Shown here: in pieces, positions 30,291 through 38,558 of the stretch | How positions within the stretch are numbered: position 1 is the first letter of the stretch | Layout: the number at the start of each line of letters is the position of its first letter | From: Oscillospiraceae bacterium | GTDB taxonomy: Bacteria > Bacillota > Clostridia > Oscillospirales > CAG-272 | DNA length: 38,721 nucleotides | Assembly (NCBI GenBank): GCA_015063725.1 | Contig: SVTP01000024.1 | Location: 1-38,721 of the forward strand | Direction of reading: 5' to 3' | Program-made: the position numbers and the translations under genes | Notes under the pieces: generated by a model | The model's database searches: none | The model's input: only the letters and a program-made list of their open reading frames with translations | Told to the model about the DNA's origin: nothing

Positions 30291-30947
30291 TTATGCCTTT
30301 GCTCCGTTTACGGCAAGATAGTTTTTGATGCGTTCTACGTTTTCGGTGTTCGCATCGTCCTCTTCGAGGTACTCGATAATATCGTAAACGTCAACGATGG
30401 AATATACGGGGAAGCCGAATTGCTCCTCAATCTCCTGCATAGCCCCCTTATCGGTCTGTCCCTTTTCCTTGCGGTCGACCATAATAAAGGTTGCGGCAAC
30501 TTTTGTGCCCTCGAGGTGAGAGAGGATCTCCATGCTCTCGCGGATAGCGGTGCCTGCGGTGATAACGTCCTCGATAATAACGATCTCCTCACCCGCTGTG
30601 GGAACATAGCCTACGAATACGCCACCCTCGCCGTGGTCCTTGACCTCTTTGCGGTTGAAGAAGAACGGAACGTTGAGCCCGTTTTTGGAAAGTGCCACCG
30701 ATGCCGAGACCGACAGCGGAATGCCCTTGTAGGCAGGGCCGTAAAGGACTGTGGGCTTTTTGCCGAGCTTTTCAAAATATGCTTTTGCATAAAACTCGCC
30801 AAGAGTTGCAATATCGTTGCCTGTTTTGATCATGCCCGCATTGATAAAATACGGAATTTTGCGGCCGCTCTTTGCGGTAAAGTCACCGAATTTCAAAACT
30901 CCTGCGTTCTCAAGGAATTGTATAAATTCTCTTTTGTAATTTTCCAT
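30291..30947 (-). CDS. pyrE: Orotate phosphoribosyltransferase
   Basis: PyrE joins orotate to PRPP to give OMP. The 218-residue product has the PRPP-binding loop EIVIIEDVITAGTAIRES (about 127-144), the YGPAYKGIPLSVSASVAL phosphate region and the catalytic loop NRKEVKDHGEGG, in which RKEVKDHGEGG carries the expected basic residues. The start is set at the ATG at 30947, with AAAGGGAAG upstream; an in-frame TTG at 30965 would overlap pyrF and lacks a site. A Glu-rich segment near the C-terminus (EYLEEDDANTENVER) is typical of longer clostridial PyrE. It follows pyrF by 14 bp and precedes pyrB by 24 bp. Confidence 0.94.
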   Translation of the reverse strand: MENYKREFIQFLENAGVLKFGDFTAKSGRKIPYFINAGMIKTGNDIATLGEFYAKAYFEKLGKKPTVLYGPAYKGIPLSVSASVALSKNGLNVPFFFNRKEVKDHGEGGVFVGYVPTAGEEIVIIEDVITAGTAIRESMEILSHLEGTKVAATFIMVDRKEKGQTDKGAMQEIEEQFGFPVYSIVDVYDIIEYLEEDDANTENVERIKNYLAVNGAKA

Positions 30948-30961
30948 GATTTTCTTCCCTT

Positions 30962-31660
30962 TCAATCTACGAATTCAGCAACGCAGCGCTCGTATGCTGC
31001 TACGGGGTCGGCTGCGGCGGTGATGGGACGTCCGACTACGATATAGTCAGAGCCGATGCGCTTTGCCTCGGCAGGTGTCATAACGCGCTTTTGGTCGCCT
31101 ACGTCACCATCGGCAAAACGAACACCGGGGGTAACGGTTACAAAGCCAGCGCCGCAACGCTCGTGAACCTTGCCTGCCTCAAGAGGAGAGCAAACAACAC
31201 CATCCAGCCCTGCATTTTTTGCAACGCTTGCGTAGTGCATAACAACGTCGGCAATGGGCTCCTTGATGAGCAGATCGTTTTCCATCGTCTCCTGATCGGT
31301 AGAGGTGAGCTGTGTGACCGCGATGAGCATGGGGCGTGTGCCGTCGGGACGGGTGAGCCCCTCGATAGCGGCTTCCATCATGCGACCTGTGCCTGCGGCG
31401 TGCAGATTGGTCATATCCACGTCAAGACGGGAGAGCACTGCCATCGCCTTTTTGACGGTGTTGGGAATATCGTGGAGCTTGAGGTCAAGAAAGATCTTGT
31501 GACCTCTTTTTTTGATCTCGCGCACGATGGCGGGACCCTCGGCATAGTAAAGCTCCATGCCGATCTTTACAAAAGGCTTTCTGCCTGTGAATTGATCCAG
31601 AAATGCAAATGTCTTTGCGGCGCTGTCAAAATCGCACGCAATGATAACGTCTTTTCCCAT
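30962..31660 (-). CDS. pyrF: Orotidine 5'-phosphate decarboxylase
   Basis: PyrF decarboxylates OMP to UMP, the last step of the pathway. The 232-residue barrel protein has D11 in IIACDFDS, K32 in VKIGMELYY and the catalytic D59-x-K61-x-x-D64 set in [13 protein letters not shown]. The phosphate-binding end is [12 protein letters not shown]. Length is typical of the PyrF subgroup. AGGAG precedes the ATG. It lies 31 bp after pyrD and 14 bp before the pyrE start codon. Confidence 0.96.
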   Translation of the reverse strand: MGKDVIIACDFDSAAKTFAFLDQFTGRKPFVKIGMELYYAEGPAIVREIKKRGHKIFLDLKLHDIPNTVKKAMAVLSRLDVDMTNLHAAGTGRMMEAAIEGLTRPDGTRPMLIAVTQLTSTDQETMENDLLIKEPIADVVMHYASVAKNAGLDGVVCSPLEAGKVHERCGAGFVTVTPGVRFADGDVGDQKRVMTPAEAKRIGSDYIVVGRPITAAADPVAAYERCVAEFVD

Positions 31661-31691
31661 AATCTATCTCCTATTCTCTGTTCTCGTTCGG

Positions 31692-32600
31692 TTATGCGAT
31701 ACCGATGATGTCGGCTAATTTTTCAATCTTGTATTTTTCCATCACGCGGGGCAGATCTGCCACGATATCACGCGATGCAAATGGGTTGACGAGGTTTGCC
31801 GCTCCCACTTCTACCGCAGTAGCGCCTGCCATCATCATTTCAATTACGTCCTCGGCGGTGCTGACGCCACCCATTCCCACAACGGGAATGCTCACTGCGT
31901 GGGCAACCTGATAGACCATTCTCACCGCTACGGGGAAAATGGCAGGACCTGAAAATCCGCCCATTTTGTTGGCGATGACGGGGGCTTTTTTATTCAGGTC
32001 AATGCGCATACCAAGCAGCGTATTGATCAGGCTGATGCCGTCTGCCCCTGCTTCCTCGCACGCCTTTGCGATGGAAACGATGTCGGTGACGTTGGGAGAG
32101 AGTTTGACGATAACAGGCTTGTTGGTGACCGCCTTAACGGCGCGCACGACCTCTGCCGCCGCGGCGGGATCGGTGCCAAAGCTCATGCCGCCACCGTGCA
32201 CGTTGGGGCAGCTGACGTTTACCTCGAGCCAGCCAACCTGCTCCTCTTTGTCAAGCTTTTCGCAGGTGTAGGCGTAATCCTCGACCGAAAAACCGCTGAC
32301 GTTTGCCATGACCGGCTTGTGGAAGCATTGTTTCAGTTTGGGAAGCTCCTCGCTAATGACCTTCTCCACCCCGGGGTTTTGCAGACCGACTGCATTGATC
32401 ATGCCCGCATAGCACTCGGCAATACGCGGCGTGGGATTGCCGAAGCGGGGATCCTTGGTTGTTCCCTTAAAGGAAAACGTGCCAAGGCAGTTGATGTCAT
32501 ATAGCTCGGCAAATTCATAGCCATAGCCAAAGCATCCGCTGGCAGGGATGATGGGGTTATCCAATTCAATGCCGCACAAATTTACTTTTAATTCTGCCAC
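31692..32600 (-). CDS. pyrD: Dihydroorotate dehydrogenase, class 1B catalytic subunit
   Basis: PyrD oxidises dihydroorotate to orotate on FMN and passes electrons through PyrK to NAD. The 302-residue product has the FMN barrel, with catalytic C131 in EVNVSCPNVHGGG, LSPNVTDI, and the C-terminal phosphate site GMGGVSTAEDVIEMMMAGATAVEVG. The start is GTG at 32600 with AAGGGGGAG 5 nt upstream; this start overlaps the end of pyrK by 13 bp, indicating translational coupling. Upstream in-frame starts would lie inside pyrK and are rejected. Cys in place of Ser at the base position and adjacency to PyrK identify class 1B. Confidence 0.95.
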   Translation of the reverse strand: MAELKVNLCGIELDNPIIPASGCFGYGYEFAELYDINCLGTFSFKGTTKDPRFGNPTPRIAECYAGMINAVGLQNPGVEKVISEELPKLKQCFHKPVMANVSGFSVEDYAYTCEKLDKEEQVGWLEVNVSCPNVHGGGMSFGTDPAAAAEVVRAVKAVTNKPVIVKLSPNVTDIVSIAKACEEAGADGISLINTLLGMRIDLNKKAPVIANKMGGFSGPAIFPVAVRMVYQVAHAVSIPVVGMGGVSTAEDVIEMMMAGATAVEVGAANLVNPFASRDIVADLPRVMEKYKIEKLADIIGIA

Positions 32601-33325
32601 AGGATCTCCCCCTTTCTCATCACGGGACCTTCCTTGCAAATGCGCTTGTAGCCCGTGAGTGTTTTGCAGGAGCACCCCATACACGCACCAAAGCCGCAGC
32701 CCATACGCTCCTCAAAGCTGAGCTGTCCGTCAGTCACGCTTGTACGCCAGACTGCCTTCAGCATCGGTTCGGGACCGCAGGTGTAAAAGTGGGTGTAGGA
32801 AATGTTCTCCATTGCGTTTGTAACAAAGCCCTGAATGCCCTTTGTGCCGTCCACTGTGGTAACGGTGACGTCGCAGTCCAAGGACTTGAATTCTTCTTCG
32901 TAAAAGACCTCGTCGGCGGTGTTAAAGCCAAGCACGACAGAGACTTTTTTGCCTGCCGCAACCAATTGCTTGGCAAGCAGATAGAGGGGGGGCACGCCAA
33001 CGCCACCACCCAAAAGGAGAGGTGCATCGCCTGCATCGGTCAGATCATAACCGTTGCCAAGACCGGTGAGAACGTCAAGCGTTTGTCCGCGCTCCATGCG
33101 GCTCATCTGCTCGGTGCCCGAGCCTACTACCTTGTAAACAAGCGTAAGCTCGTCTCCCTCACAGTCACATACCGAGATGGGGCGGCGCAAAAATTTGCCA
33201 TCGAGCAAAACATTGACAAATTGCCCCGACGCGGTAATAGCAGAGGTATCGCCTGCGAGGCGCATCTGCCAGACTGTCGCTGTCAGTTGTGTGTTTTCAA
33301 TGATTGTAAAAAGTCCTTGCTTCAT
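32588..33325 (-). CDS. pyrK: Dihydroorotate dehydrogenase electron transfer subunit
   Basis: PyrK carries FAD and a [2Fe-2S] cluster and links PyrD to NAD. The 245-residue product has the FAD-binding FLRRPISVCD motif, the nucleotide-binding LLLGGGVGVPPLYLLAKQL, the FYTCGPEPMLKAV motif and the C-terminal cluster site CGFGACMGCSCKTLTGYKRIC with four Cys in the expected C-x4-C-x2-C...C order. The start is ATG 33325 with GGGAGAGG upstream; a longer start would overlap carB. It lies 13 bp after carB and overlaps pyrD. Confidence 0.95.
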   Translation of the reverse strand: MKQGLFTIIENTQLTATVWQMRLAGDTSAITASGQFVNVLLDGKFLRRPISVCDCEGDELTLVYKVVGSGTEQMSRMERGQTLDVLTGLGNGYDLTDAGDAPLLLGGGVGVPPLYLLAKQLVAAGKKVSVVLGFNTADEVFYEEEFKSLDCDVTVTTVDGTKGIQGFVTNAMENISYTHFYTCGPEPMLKAVWRTSVTDGQLSFEERMGCGFGACMGCSCKTLTGYKRICKEGPVMRKGEILWQN

Positions 33326-33338
33326 TTCCTCTCCCTCA

Positions 33339-36300
33339 TTATGCGTCAATAGTGGAAATGGTCAGCGTGGTCTCCTCGAGAACGTCAAGAAGAACGCGAA
33401 TGGTATCGAGTGCAGTAAAGAGATTGACGTTGTTCTCGGTTGCGCAACGGCGGATCTCCTGACCGTCGTGCATCTGCTCTACACTGTTGATGTCACGCGT
33501 GTTGATAACGTACTCAATATATCCTTGGCGCATTGCCTCGGGGATCTCGTCACTGCCGTCGCTGATCTTTTTGAGTGCGTGGGTTCGGATGCCGTTCTTT
33601 TTGAGAAACGCCGCAGTTCCCTCGGTTGCCTGAATGTTAAAGCCGAGGTTGTAGAAGCGGCGAATGAGAGGCAGCGCCTCTTCCTTATCCTTATCGGCAA
33701 TGGTGGCAAGCACCGTGCCGTAGTTTTGCAGCTTCATGCCCGATGCCTGCAGGGCTTTATAGAAGGCGCGGTTGAGCTTATCGTCATAACCGATCGCCTC
33801 GCCCGTGGACTTCATTTCGGGGGAAAGGTAAGCATCGAGTCCACGGATCTTGTTAAAGGAGAATACGGGGGCTTTGACGTACCATCTCTTCTTTTCGGGG
33901 GGATAGATATCAAAGATGCCCTGCTCCTTGAGACTCTTGCCCAAAATGACCTCGGTTGCAATGTCGGCAAGGCTGTAGCCCGTTGCCTTGGAAAGGAACG
34001 GAACGGTTCTGGACGAGCGCGGATTGACCTCGATGATGAATACGTTATCGTTTTGGTCAACGATAAACTGAATGTTATAAAGACCGACAATACCAATGCC
34101 AAGACCGAGCTTTTTTGCGTATTGCAAAATAATACCCTTGACCTTGTTGGAAATGCTGAAGGTGGGATATACGCTGATAGAGTCGCCCGAGTGAATACCC
34201 GTGCGCTCAACGAGCTCCATAATGCCGGGGACAAAAACGTCGCGGCCGTCGCAAATGGCATCTACCTCGACCTCTTTGCCTTGAATGTAGTGGTCAACAA
34301 GAACAGGCTTATCGGCATCAATATCGAACGCGGTTTTGAGGTAACGGCGCAACTGATCCTCGTTTGCAACGATCTGCATGGCACGTCCGCCAAGCACAAA
34401 GCTGGGGCGAACGAGTACGGGGTAACCGATGCGCTCTGCAGTCTCTACGCCCTCTTCGATAGTGAGAACACCTCTGCCCTGCGGCTGAGGAATGTTCAAT
34501 TCCGCAAGAATACGCTCAAAGCTTTGGCGGTTCTCGGCTTTGTCGATCGCCTCGCAATCGGTACCGATGATCTTGACACCGCGATCCATCAAGGGTTGTG
34601 CAAGATTGATTGCGGTCTGCCCACCAAGAGATGCGATCACACCCTCGGGTTGTTCGAAATCAAGGATCGCCATTACGTCCTCGGGAGTCAGGGGCTCAAA
34701 GTAGAGCTTATCTGCCGTGGTGTAATCGGTGGAAACGGTTTCGGGGTTGTTGTTGATGATGATCGCCTCATATCCCTCGCGCTTGATGGTTTGCACCGAG
34801 TGAACGGTGGAATAGTCAAACTCAACGCCCTGACCGATGCGGATGGGACCTGCGCCGAGTACCACGATCTTTTTCTTGTCTGTCAGGCGGGAGTCGTTCT
34901 CGCCGGTGTAAGAGGAATAGAGATATGCGATATATTTGCCGGTGTGCATCGTGTCCACCATACGGAACACAGGGGTGATGCCTGCGGCTTTGCGTTGGTT
35001 GTAAACAGAAAGCTCCTTCCTCCCCCAAAGGCGCGCAATGAACTTATCGGAAAAGCCCATTTTCTTTGCGGCAAGCAGAACCTCGTTGCTGCCTACGTTC
35101 TCGGAAAGCGTCTTTTCCATATCGACGATCTTCTTGAAGCTTTCCAGGAAGAGCTCGGTGATCTTGGTGACCTCGTGGAGCTTTTCGATGGAAACACCCA
35201 TGCGCAACAGTTGGCAAATGGCATAGATGTTGTCATCGCGGTAGTCCTTGATATAGTCAAAGAGCTCACCCTCGCTCATACGGTCAAACTTGGCAAGGTG
35301 GAAGTGGCAAACGCCGATCTCCAGCGAGCGAACCGACTTCAGGAAGCACTCCTCAAGGTTAGAACCAATGCCCATAACCTCGCCTGTTGCCTTCATTTGC
35401 GTGCCGAGCAGGTTGGATGCAGTGGTGAATTTATCAAACGGAAAACGCGGGAACTTGGCTACGATATAGTCAAGACGTGGCTCGATATCAGCCGTTCCGC
35501 CCGCAACGGGAATTTCATCAAGCGTCATTCCAACGGCAATTTTGGCGGTCACGCGTGCAATGGGATAACCGCTCGCTTTGGATGCCAAAGCCGAGGAGCG
35601 CGATACGCGCGGATTGACCTCGATCAGATAATATTGGCTGGACTCGGGATCGAGTGCAAACTGCACGTTGCAGCCGCCCTCAATTTTGAGCTCGCGGATG
35701 ATCTTAATGGCGCTATCGTTGAGCATTTTGTGGTCAGCTTCACTCAGCGACAGAATGGGAGCAACCACCACAGAGTCGCCCGTGTGTACACCAACAGGGT
35801 CAACGTTCTCCATACCGCAAATGGTGATGGCATTATCGGCGGAGTCGCGCATAACCTCAAATTCAATTTCTTTGTAGCCCTTCACGCTCTTCTCAATGAG
35901 TACTTGATGAACGGGAGAGAGCTTGAATGCGTTTGTGCCTACCTCAACAAGCTCTGCCTCATTGTTGGCAAAGCCGCCGCCTGTGCCGCCAAGCGTAAAT
36001 GCAGGGCGCAAAACAACGGGATAGCCGATGCGCTTTGCTGCTTCTTTGGCTTCTTGGAGCGAGTAGGTGATCTCGGAAGGAATGGTGGGCTCACCAATAG
36101 ACTGGCAAAGCTCCTTGAAGAGCTCGCGATCCTCGGCGCGCGCAATGCTCTCACTGCTTGTGCCAAGCAATTCTACATTACATTCGCGCAATACCCCCTT
36201 CTTTTCCAGCTGCATAGCAAGGTTGAGGCCTGTCTGCCCACCAATGCCGGGAACAATGGCATCGGGGCGCTCGTAGCGCAAGATTTTGGCTACGTATTCC

Positions 36301-36512
36301 AGCGTCAGGGGCTCCATATAGACCTTGTCCGCAATGGCGGTGTCGGTCATAATGGTGGCAGGGTTGGAGTTGACGAGAATGACCTCGTAGCCCTCCTCCT
36401 TGAGTGCAAGACACGCCTGCGTGCCTGCATAGTCAAACTCGGCGGCTTGTCCGATAACGATCGGGCCGGAGCCGATGATCAAAATCTTTTTCAAATCTGT
36501 TCTCTTTGCCAT
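33339..36512 (-). CDS. carB: Carbamoyl phosphate synthase large subunit
   Basis: CarB makes carbamoyl phosphate from bicarbonate, ammonia and two ATP, with ammonia delivered by the glutaminase CarA. The 1057-residue product has two homologous ATP-grasp halves. The first begins KKILIIGSGPIVIGQAAEFDYAG and contains EVNPRVSRSSALASKASGYPIA; the second begins KIVVLGAGPIRIGQGVEFDYS and contains EVNPRSSRTVPFLSKATG. The last ~130 residues are an MGS-like allosteric domain (YGTVLATIADKDKEE onward). Length is normal. A ribosome site GGAATGAG precedes the ATG, and the stop lies 13 bp before pyrK. carA, normally the gene just before carB, is absent, so the glutaminase must be encoded elsewhere. Confidence 0.96.
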   Translation of the reverse strand: MAKRTDLKKILIIGSGPIVIGQAAEFDYAGTQACLALKEEGYEVILVNSNPATIMTDTAIADKVYMEPLTLEYVAKILRYERPDAIVPGIGGQTGLNLAMQLEKKGVLRECNVELLGTSSESIARAEDRELFKELCQSIGEPTIPSEITYSLQEAKEAAKRIGYPVVLRPAFTLGGTGGGFANNEAELVEVGTNAFKLSPVHQVLIEKSVKGYKEIEFEVMRDSADNAITICGMENVDPVGVHTGDSVVVAPILSLSEADHKMLNDSAIKIIRELKIEGGCNVQFALDPESSQYYLIEVNPRVSRSSALASKASGYPIARVTAKIAVGMTLDEIPVAGGTADIEPRLDYIVAKFPRFPFDKFTTASNLLGTQMKATGEVMGIGSNLEECFLKSVRSLEIGVCHFHLAKFDRMSEGELFDYIKDYRDDNIYAICQLLRMGVSIEKLHEVTKITELFLESFKKIVDMEKTLSENVGSNEVLLAAKKMGFSDKFIARLWGRKELSVYNQRKAAGITPVFRMVDTMHTGKYIAYLYSSYTGENDSRLTDKKKIVVLGAGPIRIGQGVEFDYSTVHSVQTIKREGYEAIIINNNPETVSTDYTTADKLYFEPLTPEDVMAILDFEQPEGVIASLGGQTAINLAQPLMDRGVKIIGTDCEAIDKAENRQSFERILAELNIPQPQGRGVLTIEEGVETAERIGYPVLVRPSFVLGGRAMQIVANEDQLRRYLKTAFDIDADKPVLVDHYIQGKEVEVDAICDGRDVFVPGIMELVERTGIHSGDSISVYPTFSISNKVKGIILQYAKKLGLGIGIVGLYNIQFIVDQNDNVFIIEVNPRSSRTVPFLSKATGYSLADIATEVILGKSLKEQGIFDIYPPEKKRWYVKAPVFSFNKIRGLDAYLSPEMKSTGEAIGYDDKLNRAFYKALQASGMKLQNYGTVLATIADKDKEEALPLIRRFYNLGFNIQATEGTAAFLKKNGIRTHALKKISDGSDEIPEAMRQGYIEYVINTRDINSVEQMHDGQEIRRCATENNVNLFTALDTIRVLLDVLEETTLTISTIDA

Positions 36513-36516
36513 ACGC

Positions 36517-37770
36517 TCATTCCTCCGTTTTATTCTTGCTATATACGACGCGACCGTCCAAAACGGTCAGTAAATTTTCTCCATATACCGCTCTGCCCGC
36601 AAACGGTGTTGCGCGACCGAGGGTTGCAAAATCATCGGGATTGATGGAATACTCTTTTTCCACATCCCATACCGTAAAGCCGACGTCGGACGAAATGCCA
36701 AAGCGGCGGCGCGGATTGTTGCACATCAGATCCACAAGACGCTCAAGTGTCATCTTCCCCGTTTTGACGAATTCGGTGTACATGATCGGGAAAGCGGTCT
36801 CCAGCCCGACAATGCCAAATGCGCTCCCCTCAAGTCCTCTTGCCTTTTCTTCGGCAGAGTGCGGCGCGTGGTCGGTGGCGATCATATCAATGGTGCCATC
36901 GAGAATGCCCTCAATCAGCGCATCGCGGTCACTGGCGGAGCGCAGGGGCGGATTCATTTTAAAGCGACCGTCCTCTTGCAGGTCTTCGTCACAAAGCACA
37001 AGATAGTGCGGTGCGGTCTCGCAAGTGACGTTCACGCCATCCGCCTTGGCGGCGCGAATAAGCTCGACGCTCTCTTTGGTGGATATATGACAAACGTGAT
37101 AAGCGCATCCCGTCTCTTTGGCGAGTTTCAGGTCACGTGCAATGGGACCCCACTCGCTCTCGGAGCAAATGCCGCGGTGACCGTGCTCTTTGGCATAGGT
37201 GCCATCGTGAATGTAGCCGCCGCGGAGCAGCGAATTGTCCTCGCAGTGTGCTACTACCAGTTTGCCTAAAGCTTTGGCGCGCAACATCAGGTTGCGCATC
37301 ATTTCTTCATTTTGTACGCCCTTGCCGTCATCGGAGAAGGCAATGGCATCCTCTGCCATGCCGTCGAAGTCAGCCATCTCTTCCCCCGCCTCGCTCACAG
37401 TGAGAGAGCCATAGGGATAGACCGCGATTTTGGCATCCTTGCGAATAGCCGCGAGCTGCACGTCGAGGTGCTCCTTTGAATCGGGGACAGGGTTTAGGTT
37501 TGGCATGGAGCAAATTGCCGTATAGCCGCCGCGCGCCGCCGATGCCGTTCCGCTTGCAACCGTCTCTTTATAACAAAAGCCCGGCTCGCGTAAGTGCACA
37601 TGCACATCGCAAAAACCGGGCAATATGAGACAATTGGAAAAAACAGGCATTTCGGTGATAGAAACAGCGGCAATTTTGGAATTGGAAAAAGAAAGCACTC
37701 TACCATCAAAAATGGCATCCTGCTTTGCAAATCCATTTTGCGTCCAAACCGTTGCGTTCCGAAAGATCAT
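36517..37770 (-). CDS. pyrC: Dihydroorotase, class I
   Basis: PyrC closes carbamoyl aspartate to dihydroorotate. The 417-residue amidohydrolase has the zinc site DVHVHLREPG, SMPNLNP, AHCEDNSLL, the CETAPHYL stretch and the catalytic Asp region IATDHAPHSAEEK. It belongs to the longer class I group also found in B. subtilis. The start is ATG 37770, 6 nt after AAGGAG; an ATG two codons earlier is too close to the site. It is first in the pyr operon; carB begins 4 bp after its stop. Confidence 0.94.
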   Translation of the reverse strand: MIFRNATVWTQNGFAKQDAIFDGRVLSFSNSKIAAVSITEMPVFSNCLILPGFCDVHVHLREPGFCYKETVASGTASAARGGYTAICSMPNLNPVPDSKEHLDVQLAAIRKDAKIAVYPYGSLTVSEAGEEMADFDGMAEDAIAFSDDGKGVQNEEMMRNLMLRAKALGKLVVAHCEDNSLLRGGYIHDGTYAKEHGHRGICSESEWGPIARDLKLAKETGCAYHVCHISTKESVELIRAAKADGVNVTCETAPHYLVLCDEDLQEDGRFKMNPPLRSASDRDALIEGILDGTIDMIATDHAPHSAEEKARGLEGSAFGIVGLETAFPIMYTEFVKTGKMTLERLVDLMCNNPRRRFGISSDVGFTVWDVEKEYSINPDDFATLGRATPFAGRAVYGENLLTVLDGRVVYSKNKTEE

Positions 37771-37781
37771 CTGCATCTCCT

Positions 37782-37865
37782 TCACATATTCAAAATTTGA
37801 TAAAACAAGCTTCCCCACGCATCACTCCGCACGCCAATCTGCCCGCACGGTGCCGAGTCACTCAT
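37782..37865 (-). other. Possible 27-codon leader peptide ahead of pyrC
   Basis: An ATG about 9 nt after the predicted start of transcription opens a 27-codon frame whose TGA is fused to the pyrC ribosome site (TGAAGGAG). It would be nearly leaderless and has no clear ribosome site of its own. It is not rich in any one amino acid. If translated, it would couple ribosome arrival to pyrC initiation. It could be chance. Confidence 0.3.
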
Positions 37866-37880
37866 TTTTATCTTTAATAG

Positions 37881-37909
37881 ATTATATCATATAGAAAACA
37901 AAATGTCAA
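37881..37909 (-). promoter_or_regulatory. Promoter of the pyr operon
   Basis: Minus-strand TTGACA (37904-37909), 17 bp, TATAAT (37881-37886), TGA before the -10. The predicted leader to pyrC is about 104 nt. I see neither a PyrR-binding loop nor a terminator/antiterminator pair in it. Confidence 0.88.
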
Positions 37910-38009
37910 TAGTAAAAAGATAGAAAATGATTGTGAGATAGATATGTTATATAGACAAAGTGACAAAAGAACAGTTTCCCTTTGATGTCAACCAAACAAA
38001 ATCTCTGTA

Positions 38010-38254
38010 TGTCATCCTGAGCGCAGTCGAACTTCTGCGGGTTGAGCGAAGCGAACGAGCAGAAGCGCAAGGCGTAGCCGCAGCGGGATCTCGTAACAAA
38101 CTTCGGTGGCTTGCCAACGGAATGTTACATCCCGTCAAAAAGCCACCAAAACTTGTTAGGAGATCCCTTCGTCGCATTCGCTCCTCGGTTTTGGCTCGGA
38201 TCGTCGCCTGCGGCTCGCTCCCTCACCAAAACTTCGACTTCGCTCAGGATGACA
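38010..38254. repeat. Foldback (MITE-like) repeat with ~24-bp terminal inverted repeats
   Basis: The ends GTCATCCTGAGCG(C)AGTCGAA (38011 on) and its inverse ending TTCG(A)CTTCGCTCAGGATGAC (to 38253) are near-perfect inverted repeats. Inside lie further complementary pairs: GGGATCT with AGATCCC, AGCCGCAG with CTGCGGCT, and GGTGGCTT with AAGCCACC. The whole 245 bp can therefore fold into a long imperfect hairpin. There is no transposase gene. Similar TCATCCTGAGCG ends occur in many bacterial genomes (recollection). It lies in the gap before the rplJ promoter. Confidence 0.75.
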
Positions 38255-38364
38255 GGCGGATCGTTTATTCTCAATAATCGTTTGTTTTTCGGGACGCCCG
38301 AGAGGTCGTTCCATACAAGTTTTCAACAATCCAAAAAATATTTCAACTTTTTTCAAAAAAGGGG
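38255..38364. other. AT-rich spacer upstream of the rplJ promoter, nothing recognised
   Basis: No ORF with a ribosome site and no strong dyad is seen between the foldback repeat and the rplJ promoter. Confidence 0.4.
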
Positions 38365-38393
38365 TTGACAAACCTTCTCGGTTGTGGTATAAT
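38365..38393 (+). promoter_or_regulatory. Consensus promoter of the rplJ operon
   Basis: TTGACA (38365-38370), 17 bp, TATAAT (38388-38393), TGG before the -10. Confidence 0.92.
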
Positions 38394-38399
38394 ACCTGC

Positions 38400-38558
38400 G
38401 TTATCCAAAGACAGCAGGTTCCGGTAAAAGCTGACGCTTTCCTGCCGAGGAGATGAATTGAATCCCAATTTGTGCGTTCAATCTTTCTTCACGGCCAAAG
38501 TGTGCTTGCCGGAAGGAAGATTTTTTTATTTCGAAAATCTAACAGGAGGTCAAACAGA
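38400..38558 (+). promoter_or_regulatory. Ribosomal protein L10 leader (autoregulatory RNA)
   Basis: The 5'UTR between promoter and rplJ contains the L10-leader core: CAAAGACAGCAGG...CCTGCCGAGG (38405 to about 38453), in which CAGCAGG pairs with CCTGC around a kink-turn-like region that binds the L10-L12 complex when in excess. A transcription attenuator follows at 38481-38527. Confidence 0.88.
38481..38527 (+). terminator. Attenuator in the L10 leader
   Basis: ATCTTTCTTC (38481-38490) pairs with GAAGGAAGAT (38512-38521), extended inward by CGGC/GCCG (38492-38495 with 38508-38511), and runs into TTTTTTT. It ends 17 bp before the rplJ ribosome site, so it can stop transcription before the genes. 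Confidence 0.8.

Noticed and set aside
33177-36644. A 1155-codon open frame on the plus strand opposite carB and pyrK
   Set aside because: It is antisense to genes with clear family motifs, has no ribosome site or promoter, and its translation shows no recognisable family. Codon bias of carB leaves the opposite frame open.
37771-37880. PyrR attenuator in the pyr leader
   Set aside because: No PyrR-binding loop and no terminator/antiterminator pair could be seen in the ~104-nt leader.
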